64,000 bases of DNA from Luteimonas wenzhouensis (lineage in GTDB: Bacteria > Pseudomonadota > Gammaproteobacteria > Xanthomonadales > Xanthomonadaceae), in NCBI RefSeq assembly GCF_007859305.1, contig NZ_VOHE01000002.1, forward strand, positions 248,001 to 312,000. The letters are read 5' to 3'. The notes under the pieces are model-generated. The model worked only from the letters and a program-made list of their open reading frames with translations. It was not told the DNA's origin and searched no databases. The first letter of the stretch is position 1. The number at the start of each line of letters is the position of its first letter. The translations under genes were made by a program, and so were the position numbers. Shown here one piece after another: positions 27,247 to 38,293 of this stretch.

Positions 27247-28419
27247 CTACACTGCCTGGGTGAGCCGTCCCGCGATCACCCTGCGCAGGGGCGGCAGCCG
27301 GTTGGCCGTGCGCAGGATCGCCGTGCGCAGGCCGCGCATGCGCGTGCGGTCGTCGGTGTACAGCCGCACCACCAGGCGGGTGCCGGCATACATCGGCCAG
27401 GCGGCCGCGCGGTGCCGGCGGTCGTAGCGCGCCAGTACTTCCATGGCGCCGATGCCCACGCCCTGGCGATGGGCCCGCAACACTTCTTCGGCCAGCGTCG
27501 CCTGTCCCTGCAGGCCGAGGTTGAAGCCATGCGCGGTCACCGGATGCATGCCCACCGCGGCATCGCCGACCAGCGCCGCGCCGGGGACGGCGAAGCGGTC
27601 GGCAAACACCGATACCAGCGGATACACGTGGCGCGTGCCCGACGCCTGGATCGCGCCGACCTGCCCGCGGAAACGCCGCTCCAGCTCCGCGCCGAACGCG
27701 GCGTCGTCCATCGCCACGACCCGCGCCATGTCGGCCGGCGGCAGGGTCAGCACCACGGAAGCGCGCTGGCCGTTGAGCGGCAGCAGCGCGAGCGTCTGGC
27801 CATAGCCGAACCACTCCCAGGCCACGTGCCCGTGGGGGCGTTCGATCCCCACCCGGGTCACAAGCATCTGCCTGCCGTGGTCGCGCGAGCGCGCGCCGAT
27901 GCCCAGCGTCCGCCGCACCTGGGAGAAGCGGCTGTCGGCGGCGACCAGCAGGCGCGCATGCAAGGTGCCGCCATCCTCGAGCGTGAGCGCCACGCCGCCG
28001 GCCTCGCGCGCCACCCCGGCCACGCCCCGCCCGGCGAGCAGCTGCACGCCCGGCTGGGCCGCCACCAGGTCGTACGCGGCCTGGCGGATCAGGTGGTTGG
28101 GCACCAGCCAGCCGAGCTGTCCGCTGCGCCCATCGTCCGCGCTGATCTGCAGTCCGCAGACGGCCTCGCCATTGCTCACCCGCGCGTCGCGCAGCACCGA
28201 TACCTCGTCCGGATCGAAGCGCTGCCATAGCCCCAGCCGTTCCAGGATCGCGCGCGAGGCGTGGGTGAGCGCGATCTCGCGGCCGTCGAAGGCCGGCTGC
28301 GCGATCGCGTCCAGCGGCTGGCGCTCGAGCACGGCCAGCGACAGCCCGCTGCCCTCGAGCGAACGGGCGAAGCACAGGCCGGCCGGGCCGGCCCCGACGA
28401 TCGCGACGTCGACGTCCAT
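27247..28419 (-). CDS. ubiM: FAD-dependent ubiquinone-biosynthesis hydroxylase, probably UbiM type
   Basis: 390 residues. Aromatic-ring hydroxylase of the UbiH/UbiF/COQ6 family: VAIVGAGPAGLCFARSLEGSG binds the FAD adenine near residue 5, the DG-type motif lies near 150, and ALVGDAAVGMHPVTAHGFNLGL binds FAD near residue 290. The HPVTAHGFN version of the last motif is what I associate with UbiM (5-demethoxyubiquinol hydroxylase) rather than UbiH or UbiF, but I cannot test this by alignment. GGGGA lies 8 bases before ATG 28419; ATG 28428 adds three residues. Downstream of ogt on the opposite strand (convergent). Confidence 0.8.
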   Translation of the reverse strand: MDVDVAIVGAGPAGLCFARSLEGSGLSLAVLERQPLDAIAQPAFDGREIALTHASRAILERLGLWQRFDPDEVSVLRDARVSNGEAVCGLQISADDGRSGQLGWLVPNHLIRQAAYDLVAAQPGVQLLAGRGVAGVAREAGGVALTLEDGGTLHARLLVAADSRFSQVRRTLGIGARSRDHGRQMLVTRVGIERPHGHVAWEWFGYGQTLALLPLNGQRASVVLTLPPADMARVVAMDDAAFGAELERRFRGQVGAIQASGTRHVYPLVSVFADRFAVPGAALVGDAAVGMHPVTAHGFNLGLQGQATLAEEVLRAHRQGVGIGAMEVLARYDRRHRAAAWPMYAGTRLVVRLYTDDRTRMRGLRTAILRTANRLPPLRRVIAGRLTQAV

Positions 28420-28589
28420 GCGGTTCATCCCCGGATTGCAACGACGCGAAGGTTCGCGCACCGCGCGCGGGCGCTGCATTGATCCAGGTCAGGCCTGCCT
28501 CGCCGCGCCGCCGCACGGGCGGGGCCGCGGCACCGGCGCGCGGCGGCATCGGTGGCGGCGACACGCCAACGGCGCCTGGCCGGCATCCC

Positions 28590-29858
28590 TCACTCCTGCA
28601 GCAGCGACTGCATCGTCGCGGCGTAGCGCGCGGCGATCCCGTCGCGCCGCGGATGCATCCCGTCCACCACCACCTGCCGCCCGCCCACGTGCACCTCGCG
28701 CACCAGCGGCACGTTGCCGCCGAAGATCCAGCGCTCGGCCACGTCGCCGGCCTGCGCGGCGGCCAGCGCGGGCGCCCCGGGATCCAGCACCACCAGGTCG
28801 TCGTCGAGCCGGTCGAACGCGGTCGCCCGCGCGCGGCTGGCCAGTACCCCGCGCAGCAGGGTGGTGCCCACGCCCGGCGAGTCCGGGGCCACCGCGATGT
28901 TGCGCCGGCGCGTCGCCAGCCGCTGTCCGTACTCGAGCCAGCGCAGCTCCTCCACCGGCGACACCGACACGTGGGAATCCGAGCCGATGCCCCAGGCGCC
29001 ACCCGCATCGAGGTAGTCACGCAGCCGGAACAGCCCGTCGCCGAGGTTGGCCTCGGTGGTCGGGCAGATCGCCACCGTCGCTCCCGAGCGGGCGATGTCG
29101 CGCACCTCGCCATCGTTGAGGTGGGTGGCGTGGACCAGGGTCCAGCGCGCATCGACCGGGGCGTTGCGCAGCAGCCATTCCACCGGGCGCAGGTCGCGCA
29201 TCGCCAGGCAGTCCTGGACCTCGCCGATCTGCTCGGCAACGTGGATGTGGATCGGCACGTCGTGCGGCAGTGCGGCCAGCACCTCGCGCATCGCCGCTTC
29301 CGGCACCGCGCGCAGGCTGTGCAGGGCGCACCCCACCCGCAGCATCCCGCCGCGCCGCGCGTACAGCGCCTCGAACAGGCGCAGGTAGCCATCGACGTCG
29401 TGCCCGAAGCGCTTCTGGCGCTCGCCCAGCGGGCGTCCGTCGAAGCCGCCGGTCATGTACAGCACCGGCAGCAGGGTCAGGCGGATGCCGGTGTCGCCCG
29501 CAGCGGCGACCAGCGCATCGGACATCGCGGTCGGCGTGCCGTAGGGGCGGCCGTCCGGCGCATGGTGCAGGTAGTGGAACTCGCAGACGCTGGTATACCC
29601 GGCCTCCAGCATTTCCACGTACAGCTGCGAGGCCACCGCGTGCAGCGAGTCCGGATCGAAGCGCGCCGCCATCCGGTACATCGTCTCGCGCCAGGTCCAG
29701 AACGAATCCGAACGGTCGGTCTGGCGCTCGGCCAGGCCGGCCATGGCGCGCTGGAACGCATGCGAATGCAGGTTGGCGATGCCGGGCAGCTGCCAGCCCG
29801 CGGCGCTGCGCTGGACGATGGGCGTGTGCGTGTGCATGGACCGGACCGGTGCGGACAT
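28590..29858 (-). CDS. hutF: Formimidoylglutamate deiminase
   Basis: 422 residues. Zinc amidohydrolase converting N-formimino-glutamate to N-formyl-glutamate. Metal and catalytic motifs: GIANLHSHAFQRAMAGL near residue 27, IHIHVAEQIGEV, TLVHATHL and GIGSDSHVSVSPVEEL, plus the family marker WTWRETMYRMA. The N-terminus is unusually short: only about 25 residues precede the HxH motif where relatives have about 45-65, and an in-frame TAG 13 bases upstream rules out a longer start. The gene is divergent from hutI, 131 bases between starts. HutF implies the five-step pathway ending with HutG, not present here. Confidence 0.93.
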   Translation of the reverse strand: MSAPVRSMHTHTPIVQRSAAGWQLPGIANLHSHAFQRAMAGLAERQTDRSDSFWTWRETMYRMAARFDPDSLHAVASQLYVEMLEAGYTSVCEFHYLHHAPDGRPYGTPTAMSDALVAAAGDTGIRLTLLPVLYMTGGFDGRPLGERQKRFGHDVDGYLRLFEALYARRGGMLRVGCALHSLRAVPEAAMREVLAALPHDVPIHIHVAEQIGEVQDCLAMRDLRPVEWLLRNAPVDARWTLVHATHLNDGEVRDIARSGATVAICPTTEANLGDGLFRLRDYLDAGGAWGIGSDSHVSVSPVEELRWLEYGQRLATRRRNIAVAPDSPGVGTTLLRGVLASRARATAFDRLDDDLVVLDPGAPALAAAQAGDVAERWIFGGNVPLVREVHVGGRQVVVDGMHPRRDGIAARYAATMQSLLQE

Positions 29859-29989
29859 GGGCGGGTTAGGCTACCTTGCCGGGATGTCCCAATCATCGGG
29901 TGCCGCCATGCTCGAAACCTCCGCGGTCGCGGAACCGGCCCTGCCCGTCGTCGCGGTGGCGCCGGCGGACGCCTGCGCCGGAGGCCCCG

Positions 29990-31210
29990 ATGCCTGAGCT
30001 CTGGGACGGCCTGGTGGTCGGCGCCAGCCTGGCCACGCTGGAGGGCGATGCGGGCTGGGGCGCGATCGAGGATGGCGCGTTGGGCTGGCGCGACGGCCGG
30101 ATCGTGTTCGCCGGACGCCGCGCCGACCTGCCGGGCGAACCCGAGCGCCTGGCCGACGCCGTGGTCGAGGCCGGTGGCGGCTGGATCACGCCCGGCCTCG
30201 TCGACTGCCACACCCACCTGGTGTTCGGCGGCCATCGCGCCGCGGAGTTCGAACAGCGGCTGCAGGGCGCGAGCTACGAGGAGATCGCGCGCAGCGGCGG
30301 CGGCATCGTCTCGACCGTGCGCGCGACCCGCGCGGCCGACGAGGAATCGCTGTTCGCGCAGTCGCTGCCGCGGGCCCGGGCGCTGCTGGCCGACGGCGCG
30401 ACCACGCTGGAAATCAAGTCCGGCTACGGCCTGGACCTCGACGGCGAGCGCAGGATGCTGCGCGTGGCGCGCCGCATCGGACAGTCCCTGGGCGTGGACG
30501 TGCGCACCACCTTCCTCGGCGCCCACGCCGTGCCGCCGGAATTCGCCGGGCGCGCCGAGGCCTACATCGACGCCGTGTGCCAATGGCTGCCGCGGTTGCA
30601 TGGCGAAGGCCTGGTCGACGCAGTGGACGCCTTCGCCGAACGCATCGGCTTCACCCCCGCGCAGACCCGCCGCGTGTTCGAGGCCGCGCGCGCGCTCGGC
30701 CTCCCGGTGAAGCTGCACGCCGACCAGCTCAGCGACGGCGGCGGCGCGGCGCTGGTGGCCGAATACGGGGGGCTGTCGGCCGACCACGTCGAGTACACCT
30801 CGTCCGCGGGCGTGGCCGCCATGGCCCGTGCCGGCACGGTAGCGGTGCTGCTGCCCGGGGCGTTCCACGTGCTGGGCGAGACGCGCCTTCCGCCGCTGGC
30901 GGAGTTCCGCGCCCAGGGCGTGCCGATGGCGGTGGCCACCGATTGCAACCCGGGTACCTCGCCGCTGCTGTCGCTGCGCCAGGCGATGCAGCTGGCCTGC
31001 ACGCATTTCCGGCTCACGCCGGAGGAGGCGCTGCGCGGCGCCACCGTGCACGCCGCACGCGCCCTGGGCCTGCACGATCGCGGCATCCTGCGGCCCGGGC
31101 TGCGCGCCGACTTCGTGCACTGGGATGTGTCGCATCCAGCCGAACTGGCGTACTGGCTCGGCGGCAACCTGGTGCGCTCGGTGCACGCGGGCGGGCAACG
31201 GCTCTGCTGA
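29990..31210 (+). CDS. hutI: Imidazolonepropionase
   Basis: 406 residues, normal length. Hydrolyses imidazolone-5-propionate to formiminoglutamate, the substrate of HutF. Motifs: [19 protein letters not shown] near residue 70, [39 protein letters not shown] and [13 protein letters not shown]; these give the metal ligands and the substrate pocket. GGAGG precedes ATG 29990 at 5 bases. A short open frame of about 37 codons (29884-29997) overlaps this start and could couple translation. Divergent from hutF. Confidence 0.97.
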   Translation: MPELWDGLVVGASLATLEGDAGWGAIEDGALGWRDGRIVFAGRRADLPGEPERLADAVVEAGGGWITPGLVDCHTHLVFGGHRAAEFEQRLQGASYEEIARSGGGIVSTVRATRAADEESLFAQSLPRARALLADGATTLEIKSGYGLDLDGERRMLRVARRIGQSLGVDVRTTFLGAHAVPPEFAGRAEAYIDAVCQWLPRLHGEGLVDAVDAFAERIGFTPAQTRRVFEAARALGLPVKLHADQLSDGGGAALVAEYGGLSADHVEYTSSAGVAAMARAGTVAVLLPGAFHVLGETRLPPLAEFRAQGVPMAVATDCNPGTSPLLSLRQAMQLACTHFRLTPEEALRGATVHAARALGLHDRGILRPGLRADFVHWDVSHPAELAYWLGGNLVRSVHAGGQRLC

Positions 31211-31244
31211 GGCCGCCGGCGCCGCAGCCGGCTCCACGAAGAAC

Positions 31245-31269
31245 GGAAGCCCCGCGTGGCGGGGCTTCC
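31245..31269. terminator. Bidirectional hairpin terminator between hutI and the THX gene
   Basis: Perfect 11-bp stem, GGAAGCCCCGC (31245-31255) and GCGGGGCTTCC (31259-31269), with a 3-base loop. It lies 35 bases beyond the hutI stop and 29 bases beyond the THX stop on the other strand, so it can serve both converging genes. There is no long T-run. Confidence 0.8.
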
Positions 31270-31297
31270 GGATCGGCCTTGCGGCGGGGGCGCCGGC

Positions 31298-31483
31298 TCA
31301 GTCGGCCTTCGCCACCACCTTCTTGACCGCCTTGCGGGCGGGCGCCTTGGCCGACGCCTTGGCAGCCTTGGCCACCGGCGCGGCGGCGCTGCCGCTGGCC
31401 TTGGCCACGACCTTCGGACGCGCATTGCCGTAACTGGAGATGTAGCGCTTGCCCTTGGCCGTCTTGCGGTCGCCCTTGCCCAT
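31298..31483 (-). CDS. 30S ribosomal protein THX
   Basis: 61 residues. The first 24 (MGKGDRKTAKGKRYISSYGN and ARPK) match the THX/bTHX family, a tiny protein that stabilises the head of the 30S subunit. The rest is a Lys/Ala tail (KASAKAPARKAVKKVVAKAD) that is longer than in Thermus and resembles histone-H1-like tails common in high-GC proteobacteria. AGGAG precedes ATG 31483 by 7 bases. Missed by many gene finders because of its size; the start motif makes the call safe. Confidence 0.88.
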   Translation of the reverse strand: MGKGDRKTAKGKRYISSYGNARPKVVAKASGSAAAPVAKAAKASAKAPARKAVKKVVAKAD

Positions 31484-31605
31484 CGTCTTGCTCCTGGATC
31501 CTTGAAAAATCGGCGGAAAGATGTCCGGCCCGTGGGGCCGCCGCGCGGTGGCGCGAGGTGGCGGATTCTACCATGCGGCCGCCTGCCGCCCCGCCGTGCC
31601 AGCCT

Positions 31606-32016
31606 TCAGTGCGTGCAGCTGGCGTCGTGGACGTGGCCGTGGTTCAGGCGCAGGTTCACCAGGTGCCCGAGCCCCACCAGGGTGCCGCCGAAGGTCATCG
31701 CCACCGCGTGCGGCACCACGGTCTCGTGCAGGGGGGCATAGAGGACCGCGGCCCACAGCACCGCCAGGCCGGGCAGCAGCAGGCCCAGCGCACGCAGGGC
31801 GCGATGGCGACGGTATCCCCAGAGCAGGCTGAACCCGCCCAGCAGGGTGGCGAACACCACGAAGCCCAGTTCCACGCCGTCGCTCAGCCAGATGGCCAGG
31901 CCGAGCGAAGGCAATGCCGCGATCAGCAGCGGCAGCAGGGCGCAATGGAGCGCGCAGGCCAGCGAGCCCGCGGCGCCGAACCGGTCCAGCCAGCGATGGT
32001 GGTGGGTGGGGGGCAT
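31606..32016 (-). CDS. MerC domain-containing membrane protein, probable Zur-regulated
   Basis: 136 residues. Four hydrophobic spans; the first carries GSLACALHCALLPLL, with the paired cysteines typical of MerC. The N-terminus (MPPTHHHRW) and C-terminus (HGHVHDASCTH) are rich in His and Cys, suggesting metal binding. MerC proteins carry mercuric ions, but chromosomal MerC-like genes next to zinc receptors, as here, may handle zinc. A Zur-box-like site lies 35-52 bases upstream of the ATG, between it and the TonB receptor. A GTG at 32043 is an alternative start adding 9 residues, and would lie closer to the Zur box. Confidence 0.8.
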   Translation of the reverse strand: MPPTHHHRWLDRFGAAGSLACALHCALLPLLIAALPSLGLAIWLSDGVELGFVVFATLLGGFSLLWGYRRHRALRALGLLLPGLAVLWAAVLYAPLHETVVPHAVAMTFGGTLVGLGHLVNLRLNHGHVHDASCTH

Positions 32017-32050
32017 GACGAAGGTTGGTTGACAGCGGTCCACGACCCGG

Positions 32051-32068
32051 ATCGTAATAATATAACAT
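32051..32068. promoter_or_regulatory. Zur box in the divergent merC-like/znuD-like promoter
   Basis: The sequence ATCGTAATAATATAACAT fits the gammaproteobacterial Zur consensus ATGTTATAnTATAACAT: the right half TATAACAT is perfect and the left half matches 5 of 8. It is the only strongly AT-rich stretch in the region, sits 28 bases before the receptor start, and overlaps where the -10 elements of both divergent genes would lie; a perfect TTGACA (32029-32034) could be the receptor -35. Zinc-loaded Zur bound here would shut both genes. Confidence 0.78.
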
Positions 32069-32095
32069 CACTTTTCTTGCCACCATCCCCTCCCC

Positions 32096-34336
<2,241 letters not shown>

Positions 34337-34346
34337 GAACCCGCCA

Positions 34347-34363
34347 CCGGCGCCGCGCGCCGG
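34347..34363. terminator. Possible hairpin between converging znuD-like and zur genes
   Basis: 7-bp stem CCGGCGC (34347-34353) and GCGCCGG (34357-34363) with a 3-base loop, 11 bases beyond the receptor stop and 14 bases beyond the zur stop. No T-run; position supports a shared terminator, but GC-rich palindromes are common by chance here. Confidence 0.4.
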
Positions 34364-34376
34364 CGCCGTGCATGCG

Positions 34377-34904
34377 TCAGGCCGCGCCGTCCCCGTCGCG
34401 GCCGGCGTCCGCGCACTCCGCGCACAGGCCGTGCACTTCCAGCGTCTGCGCCTGTGGCACGAAGCCGAGCGCGCGGGCACGCGCATCGAGGGCGGCGACC
34501 ACGTCGGCGTCCTCGAGTTCCACCGCGCCATGGCAGCGGTTGCAGATCAGGAACGGCACCGAGTGTTGCGCGCTGTCGGGGTGGTGGCAGGCGACGAAGG
34601 CGTTGACCGACTGCAGCTTGTGGATGAAGCCGTTGGCCAGCAGGAAGTCCAGCGCGCGGTACACCGTGGGTGGCGCGTCGGCGCCCACGCCCTTGCCGGC
34701 GCGCACCTGGTCGAGCAGGTCGTACGCCTTCACCGGGCGCCCCGCCTCGGCGACCAGGCGCAGCACCCGCGCCCGGATCGGGGTCAGGCGCAGCCCGCGC
34801 TCCTGGCAGGCGCGCTCGACGGCGCGCACGAAGCCGCCCGCGTCGTGTACATGGTGGCCGGGGGCGATGCACGCCGAAGCGTGCGTGTGCGCGTGCTTGC
34901 CCAT
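34377..34904 (-). CDS. zur: Fur family regulator, zinc uptake regulator Zur
   Basis: 175 residues. Winged-helix Fur domain (about 25-105): CQERGLRLTPIRARVLRLV, then PPTVYRALDFLLANGFIHKL. The C-terminal dimer domain carries CHHPDSAQHSVPFLICNRCHGAVEL and LEVHGLCAECAD, two CxxC pairs forming the structural zinc site. The N-terminal tail MGKHAHTHASACIAPGHHVH is itself His/Cys-rich. VNAFVACHHP is Zur-like rather than Fur-like (Fur has HHHDHL). It would bind the site at 32051-32068. Converges with the receptor gene, and gltX is just upstream on the same strand. Confidence 0.88.
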   Translation of the reverse strand: MGKHAHTHASACIAPGHHVHDAGGFVRAVERACQERGLRLTPIRARVLRLVAEAGRPVKAYDLLDQVRAGKGVGADAPPTVYRALDFLLANGFIHKLQSVNAFVACHHPDSAQHSVPFLICNRCHGAVELEDADVVAALDARARALGFVPQAQTLEVHGLCAECADAGRDGDGAA

Positions 34905-34935
34905 GCCCCGATGATGGCCCCGCGCCCGCGCTTTC

Positions 34936-36339
34936 TCAACCGGCGGGCACCCGCGCGATCGCGGCGTCGATGCGCTGCAGCGCCTGTGCGCGTCCGGCCA
35001 GGTACACGGTGTGGGCGATGTCGGGGCTGACCTGGGTGCCGGTGATCGCCACCCGCATCGGCTGCGCCACCTTGCCCATGCCCAGGCCCAGGGCCTCGGC
35101 CGTGGCCTGCAGCGCGGCGGCGATCGCCTCCACGGTCCACTCGGGCAGCGCTTCCAGTCGTGCACGCGCCTCCTTCAGCGGCGCATCCGCACCCGCCTTG
35201 AGGTGCTTGGCCACCGCCGCTTCGTCATAGTGCTCGAGCGGGCGGAACCAGACCGCGGCGCGCTCGGCCATGTCGCGCAGGGTCTGCACGCGCTCGCGCA
35301 GCGCGACCACGATGTCGGCCGGAGCCGGCCCGGTGGCGAGGTCGTAGCCGCACTGGCGCAGGTGCCACTCCAGGTGCCGGGCAACGTCGGCCGGGTCGTC
35401 GTTCTTCAGGTACTGCTGGTTGAGCCAGCCGAGCTTGGCCGGATCCAGGCGCGCCGCCTTGGCGTTGACGTCCTTGAGCTCGAACAGGCGCTGCATCTCC
35501 TCGATCGAGAAGATCTCCTGGTCGCCGTGCGACCAGCCCAGGCGCACCAGGTAGTTGAGCAGCGCGTGCGGCAGGTAGCCGGCGTCGCGGTATTGCATGA
35601 CGTCGGCCGCGCCGGTGCGCTTGCTGAGCTTGGCGCCGTGCTCGTCGAGGATCATCGGCAGGTGCGCGAAGTCGGGCACCGGCGCGCCCAGCGCGCGATA
35701 GAGGTTGATCTGGCGCGGGGTGTTGTTGACGTGGTCGTCGCCGCGCACCACGTCGGTGATGCGCATGTCCATGTCGTCGACGACCACCGCGAAGTTGTAG
35801 GTGGCGTAGCCGTCGGCGCGCAGGATCACAAGGTCGTCGAGTTCGCTGTTGGCGATCTCGATCCGGCCCTTGACCTTGTCGTCCCAGGCCACCACGCCGC
35901 CCTGCGGGTTCTTGAACCGGATCACCCGGTTCGGATCGTCCCGCCTGGGTTCGTTGCGGTCGCGGTACGCGCCGTTGTAGCGCGGCTTCTCGCCGCGCGC
36001 CATCGCCGCCTCGCGCATCGCGTCGAGTTCTTCCTTGCTCTCGTAGGCGTAGTAGGCCTTGCCCTCGGCCACCAGCCGTTCGGCGACCTCGCGGTAGCGG
36101 TCCAGGCGCTGGGTCTGGAAGATCGGGCCTTCGTCGTAGTCCAGCCCCAGCCAGTCCATCGCCTCGAGGATCGCGTCGATCGCGGCCTGGGTGCTGCGCT
36201 CGCGGTCGGTGTCCTCGATCCGCAGGATGAACTGGCCGCCGCGGTGGCGCGCCTCCAGCCAGCAGTACAGCGCGGTGCGCGCGCCACCGATGTGCAGGTA
36301 GCCGGTGGGACTGGGGGCGAAGCGGGTACGACAGGACAT
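34936..36339 (-). CDS. gltX: Glutamate--tRNA ligase
   Basis: 467 residues, normal length. Class I synthetase that charges tRNA-Glu. The HIGH-type motif is in [20 protein letters not shown] at residues 5-24 and the KMSKS-type motif is KLSKRTGA near residue 240. Also seen: [27 protein letters not shown] and [14 protein letters not shown]. The C-terminal anticodon-binding half is complete and ends [11 protein letters not shown]. There is no good ribosome binding site before ATG 36339, but the motif at residue 5 fixes the N-terminus. 31 bases upstream of zur. Confidence 0.97.
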   Translation of the reverse strand: MSCRTRFAPSPTGYLHIGGARTALYCWLEARHRGGQFILRIEDTDRERSTQAAIDAILEAMDWLGLDYDEGPIFQTQRLDRYREVAERLVAEGKAYYAYESKEELDAMREAAMARGEKPRYNGAYRDRNEPRRDDPNRVIRFKNPQGGVVAWDDKVKGRIEIANSELDDLVILRADGYATYNFAVVVDDMDMRITDVVRGDDHVNNTPRQINLYRALGAPVPDFAHLPMILDEHGAKLSKRTGAADVMQYRDAGYLPHALLNYLVRLGWSHGDQEIFSIEEMQRLFELKDVNAKAARLDPAKLGWLNQQYLKNDDPADVARHLEWHLRQCGYDLATGPAPADIVVALRERVQTLRDMAERAAVWFRPLEHYDEAAVAKHLKAGADAPLKEARARLEALPEWTVEAIAAALQATAEALGLGMGKVAQPMRVAITGTQVSPDIAHTVYLAGRAQALQRIDAAIARVPAG

Positions 36340-36501
36340 GGCAGGACCATCGGAAGGAGCACGGCATTTTACCCCTGCCCGGCGCGCCCCGCTCCGGCCC
36401 GGCCGGTGACCGCGGCCGCGTTGGCGAGGAAACCGACAAACCAGGCCCGACCGCGCTGCCACGCGGTGCCCGGGGGCCAAATCCAGTGCGCCTCCACAGG
36501 C

Positions 36502-36524
36502 TTGTCCACAGCGTCCGTGGACAA
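36502..36524. repeat. Inverted repeat TTGTCCAC/GTGGACAA between gltX and lpxH
   Basis: Perfect 8-bp arms (36502-36509 and 36517-36524) with a 7-base spacer, in the 245-base divergent gap. TTGTCCACA is one base from the DnaA box TTATCCACA, and a third CCTCCACAG lies just before. It could be a regulator or DnaA binding site or a hairpin. The rest of the gap (36340-36584) holds no gene that I can support. Confidence 0.45.
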
Positions 36525-36584
36525 CTTCGATGGCCACGGCCGCGGCGCCCGAACGCGCCTCGCCCCAGCCACTACAATCCACGC

Positions 36585-37328
36585 ATGGCCACCCTGTTCG
36601 TCTCCGACCTGCACCTGGATGCGACGCGTCCGGAGATCACCGCGCACTTCCTGCGCTTCCTCGCCACCGAGGCGCGCACGGCCGACGCGCTGTACATCCT
36701 CGGCGACCTGTTCGAAGCCTGGGTCGGCGACGATGATCCCTCCGACGCCGGCCGCGCCGTGGCCCAGGCCCTGCACGGCGTGGCCGATGCGGGCGCGCCG
36801 GTGTACTTCCAGCGCGGCAACCGCGACTTCCTGGTCGGCGCCGCCTATGCCGCGCGTGCGGGCTTCGCCATCCTGCCCGACCCCGCGGTCATCGTGCTCG
36901 GCGGCGCGCCGGTCCTGGTCAGCCATGGCGACCTGCTGTGCACCGACGACCACGCCTACCAGGCTTTCCGCGCCCAGACCCGCGATCCGGCCTGGCAGGC
37001 GCAGTTCCTCGCCCAGCCGCTGCAGGCGCGGCTCGCGTTCGCCGCCCAGGCGCGCGCGGCCAGCCAGGCGCGGCAGGGCGAGCTGCAGCAGGCCGGCACG
37101 ATGGAGACCATCACCGACGTCGCCGCAGCCGCCGTCGACGAGGTGTTCGCCCGCTACGGCGTGGACACGATGATCCACGGCCATACCCACCGGCCGGCGA
37201 TCCATCGCCTGACGGCCGGCGGTCGCCAGTGCCGGCGCATCGTCCTGGGCGACTGGTACACGCAGGGCTCGGTCCTGCGCGTGGCAGACGGCCATTACGA
37301 CCTGCAAACCCTTCCCCTCGCCCTGTAG
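36585..37328 (+). CDS. lpxH: UDP-2,3-diacylglucosamine diphosphatase
   Basis: 247 residues. Fourth step of lipid A synthesis: releases UMP to give lipid X, at the inner face of the membrane. A calcineurin-like metallophosphatase with all metal motifs: SDLHLDA (residue 7), [12 protein letters not shown] (about 40), RGNRDFLVG (about 77), [11 protein letters not shown] (about 111) and [11 protein letters not shown] (about 194). The N-terminus is fixed by [12 protein letters not shown]. The stop codon lies within a REP-like element. Divergent from gltX. Confidence 0.96.
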   Translation: MATLFVSDLHLDATRPEITAHFLRFLATEARTADALYILGDLFEAWVGDDDPSDAGRAVAQALHGVADAGAPVYFQRGNRDFLVGAAYAARAGFAILPDPAVIVLGGAPVLVSHGDLLCTDDHAYQAFRAQTRDPAWQAQFLAQPLQARLAFAAQARAASQARQGELQQAGTMETITDVAAAAVDEVFARYGVDTMIHGHTHRPAIHRLTAGGRQCRRIVLGDWYTQGSVLRVADGHYDLQTLPLAL

Positions 37329-37415
37329 GAGCGGCTTCAGCCACGATGCCTGGTGTCGACCCGATCGGGATGCCTTGCCGGCCGGGCGAAGGTCGCGGCT
37401 GAAGCCGCTCCCACA
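37324..37415. repeat. REP-like palindromic element after lpxH
   Basis: Left arm TGTAGGAGCGGCTTCAGCCACGA (from 37324) and right arm TCGCGGCTGAAGCCGCTCCCACA (to 37415) are inverted copies with about three mismatches over 23 bases, around a 46-base middle. This type of GTAGGAGCGGCTTCAGCC palindrome is dispersed in xanthomonad and pseudomonad genomes and ascribed to RAYT transposases. It begins inside the lpxH stop and may act as its terminator. No RAYT gene is nearby. Confidence 0.82.
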
Positions 37416-37472
37416 GGCGGCGAGGGCTTGGGCCCGGCATCCGGAACGATGGCACGTCCCCGGACGAGATGG

Positions 37473-38282
37473 CTAGGCCTGGTGCGCGGCCTGCTGCAGC
37501 GCGGCCAGTTCCTCCTCGCTGAAGCCGGCGGCGCTGCGCGCCTCGACGTTGAACGGGCCATGCAGCACCGCGCGCGCGTACTCGGCCAGCAGCTCACGGA
37601 ACTTCGGCTCGGGCTCGATGCCGCGCCGTTCGCAGAACCAGCGGAACCAGCGGCTGCCGGCGGCCACGTGCGCCACCTCCTCGCGCAGGATCACCTCCAG
37701 CACGCCGGCGGTCGCATCGTCGCCGAGCGAACGCAGCTTCGCGATCATCCCCGGGGTCACGTCCAGCCCGCGGGCTTCCAGCACCCGCGGCACCAGGGCC
37801 ATGCGCGCCAGGCCGTCGTGCGCGGTCTTCTCGCACATCTCCCACAGCCCGTTGTGGGCGTCGAAGTCGCCGTAGTCGTGGCCGAGCGCGCGCAGTCGCT
37901 CGCGCAGCATCAGGAAGTGGCGGGCCTCGTCGTCGGCGATCCGCACCCAGTCCGCGTAGTAGTCCGGGGGCAGGCCGCGGAAGCGGTAGGCCGCATCCCA
38001 GGCCAGGTCCACCGCATTGAGTTCGATGTGGGCGATCGCGTGGATGAAGGCGGCGCGGCCGTGGTCGCTGCCCAGGCCGCGGCGCGGCAGCTCGCGCGGG
38101 TGCACCAGGCGCGGCCGTGGCGGCCTGCCGGGCATGCGGATCGGCGCCGGCGGCGGGGCGTCCCCGGGCACCGCCAGTTCGCCGCGGGCGAAGGCCGCGG
38201 CGTGGCGGCGGGTGCGCGCGATCTTGTCGTCCACCGCCGCCGCGTCCAGGCACTCGCGCGCGGCCTCGAACAGGGTCGGCAT
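37473..38282 (-). CDS. DUF455 family ferritin-like protein
   Basis: 269 residues. Ferritin-like helical bundle: FIHAIAHIELNAVDLAWDAAYRF, then WVRIADDEARHFLMLRERL, and VILREEVAHVAAGSRWFRWFCE supply the Glu and His residues expected for a di-metal site. The N-terminal part is a Pro-rich linker after a short helix. Reaction unknown; relatives of the family are fused or adjacent to diverse enzymes. The start lies 11 bases after the purF stop, same strand, so it is probably the last gene of the folC-purF transcript. Confidence 0.88.
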   Translation of the reverse strand: MPTLFEAARECLDAAAVDDKIARTRRHAAAFARGELAVPGDAPPPAPIRMPGRPPRPRLVHPRELPRRGLGSDHGRAAFIHAIAHIELNAVDLAWDAAYRFRGLPPDYYADWVRIADDEARHFLMLRERLRALGHDYGDFDAHNGLWEMCEKTAHDGLARMALVPRVLEARGLDVTPGMIAKLRSLGDDATAGVLEVILREEVAHVAAGSRWFRWFCERRGIEPEPKFRELLAEYARAVLHGPFNVEARSAAGFSEEELAALQQAAHQA

Positions 38283-38293
38283 CGGTCCGGCGC

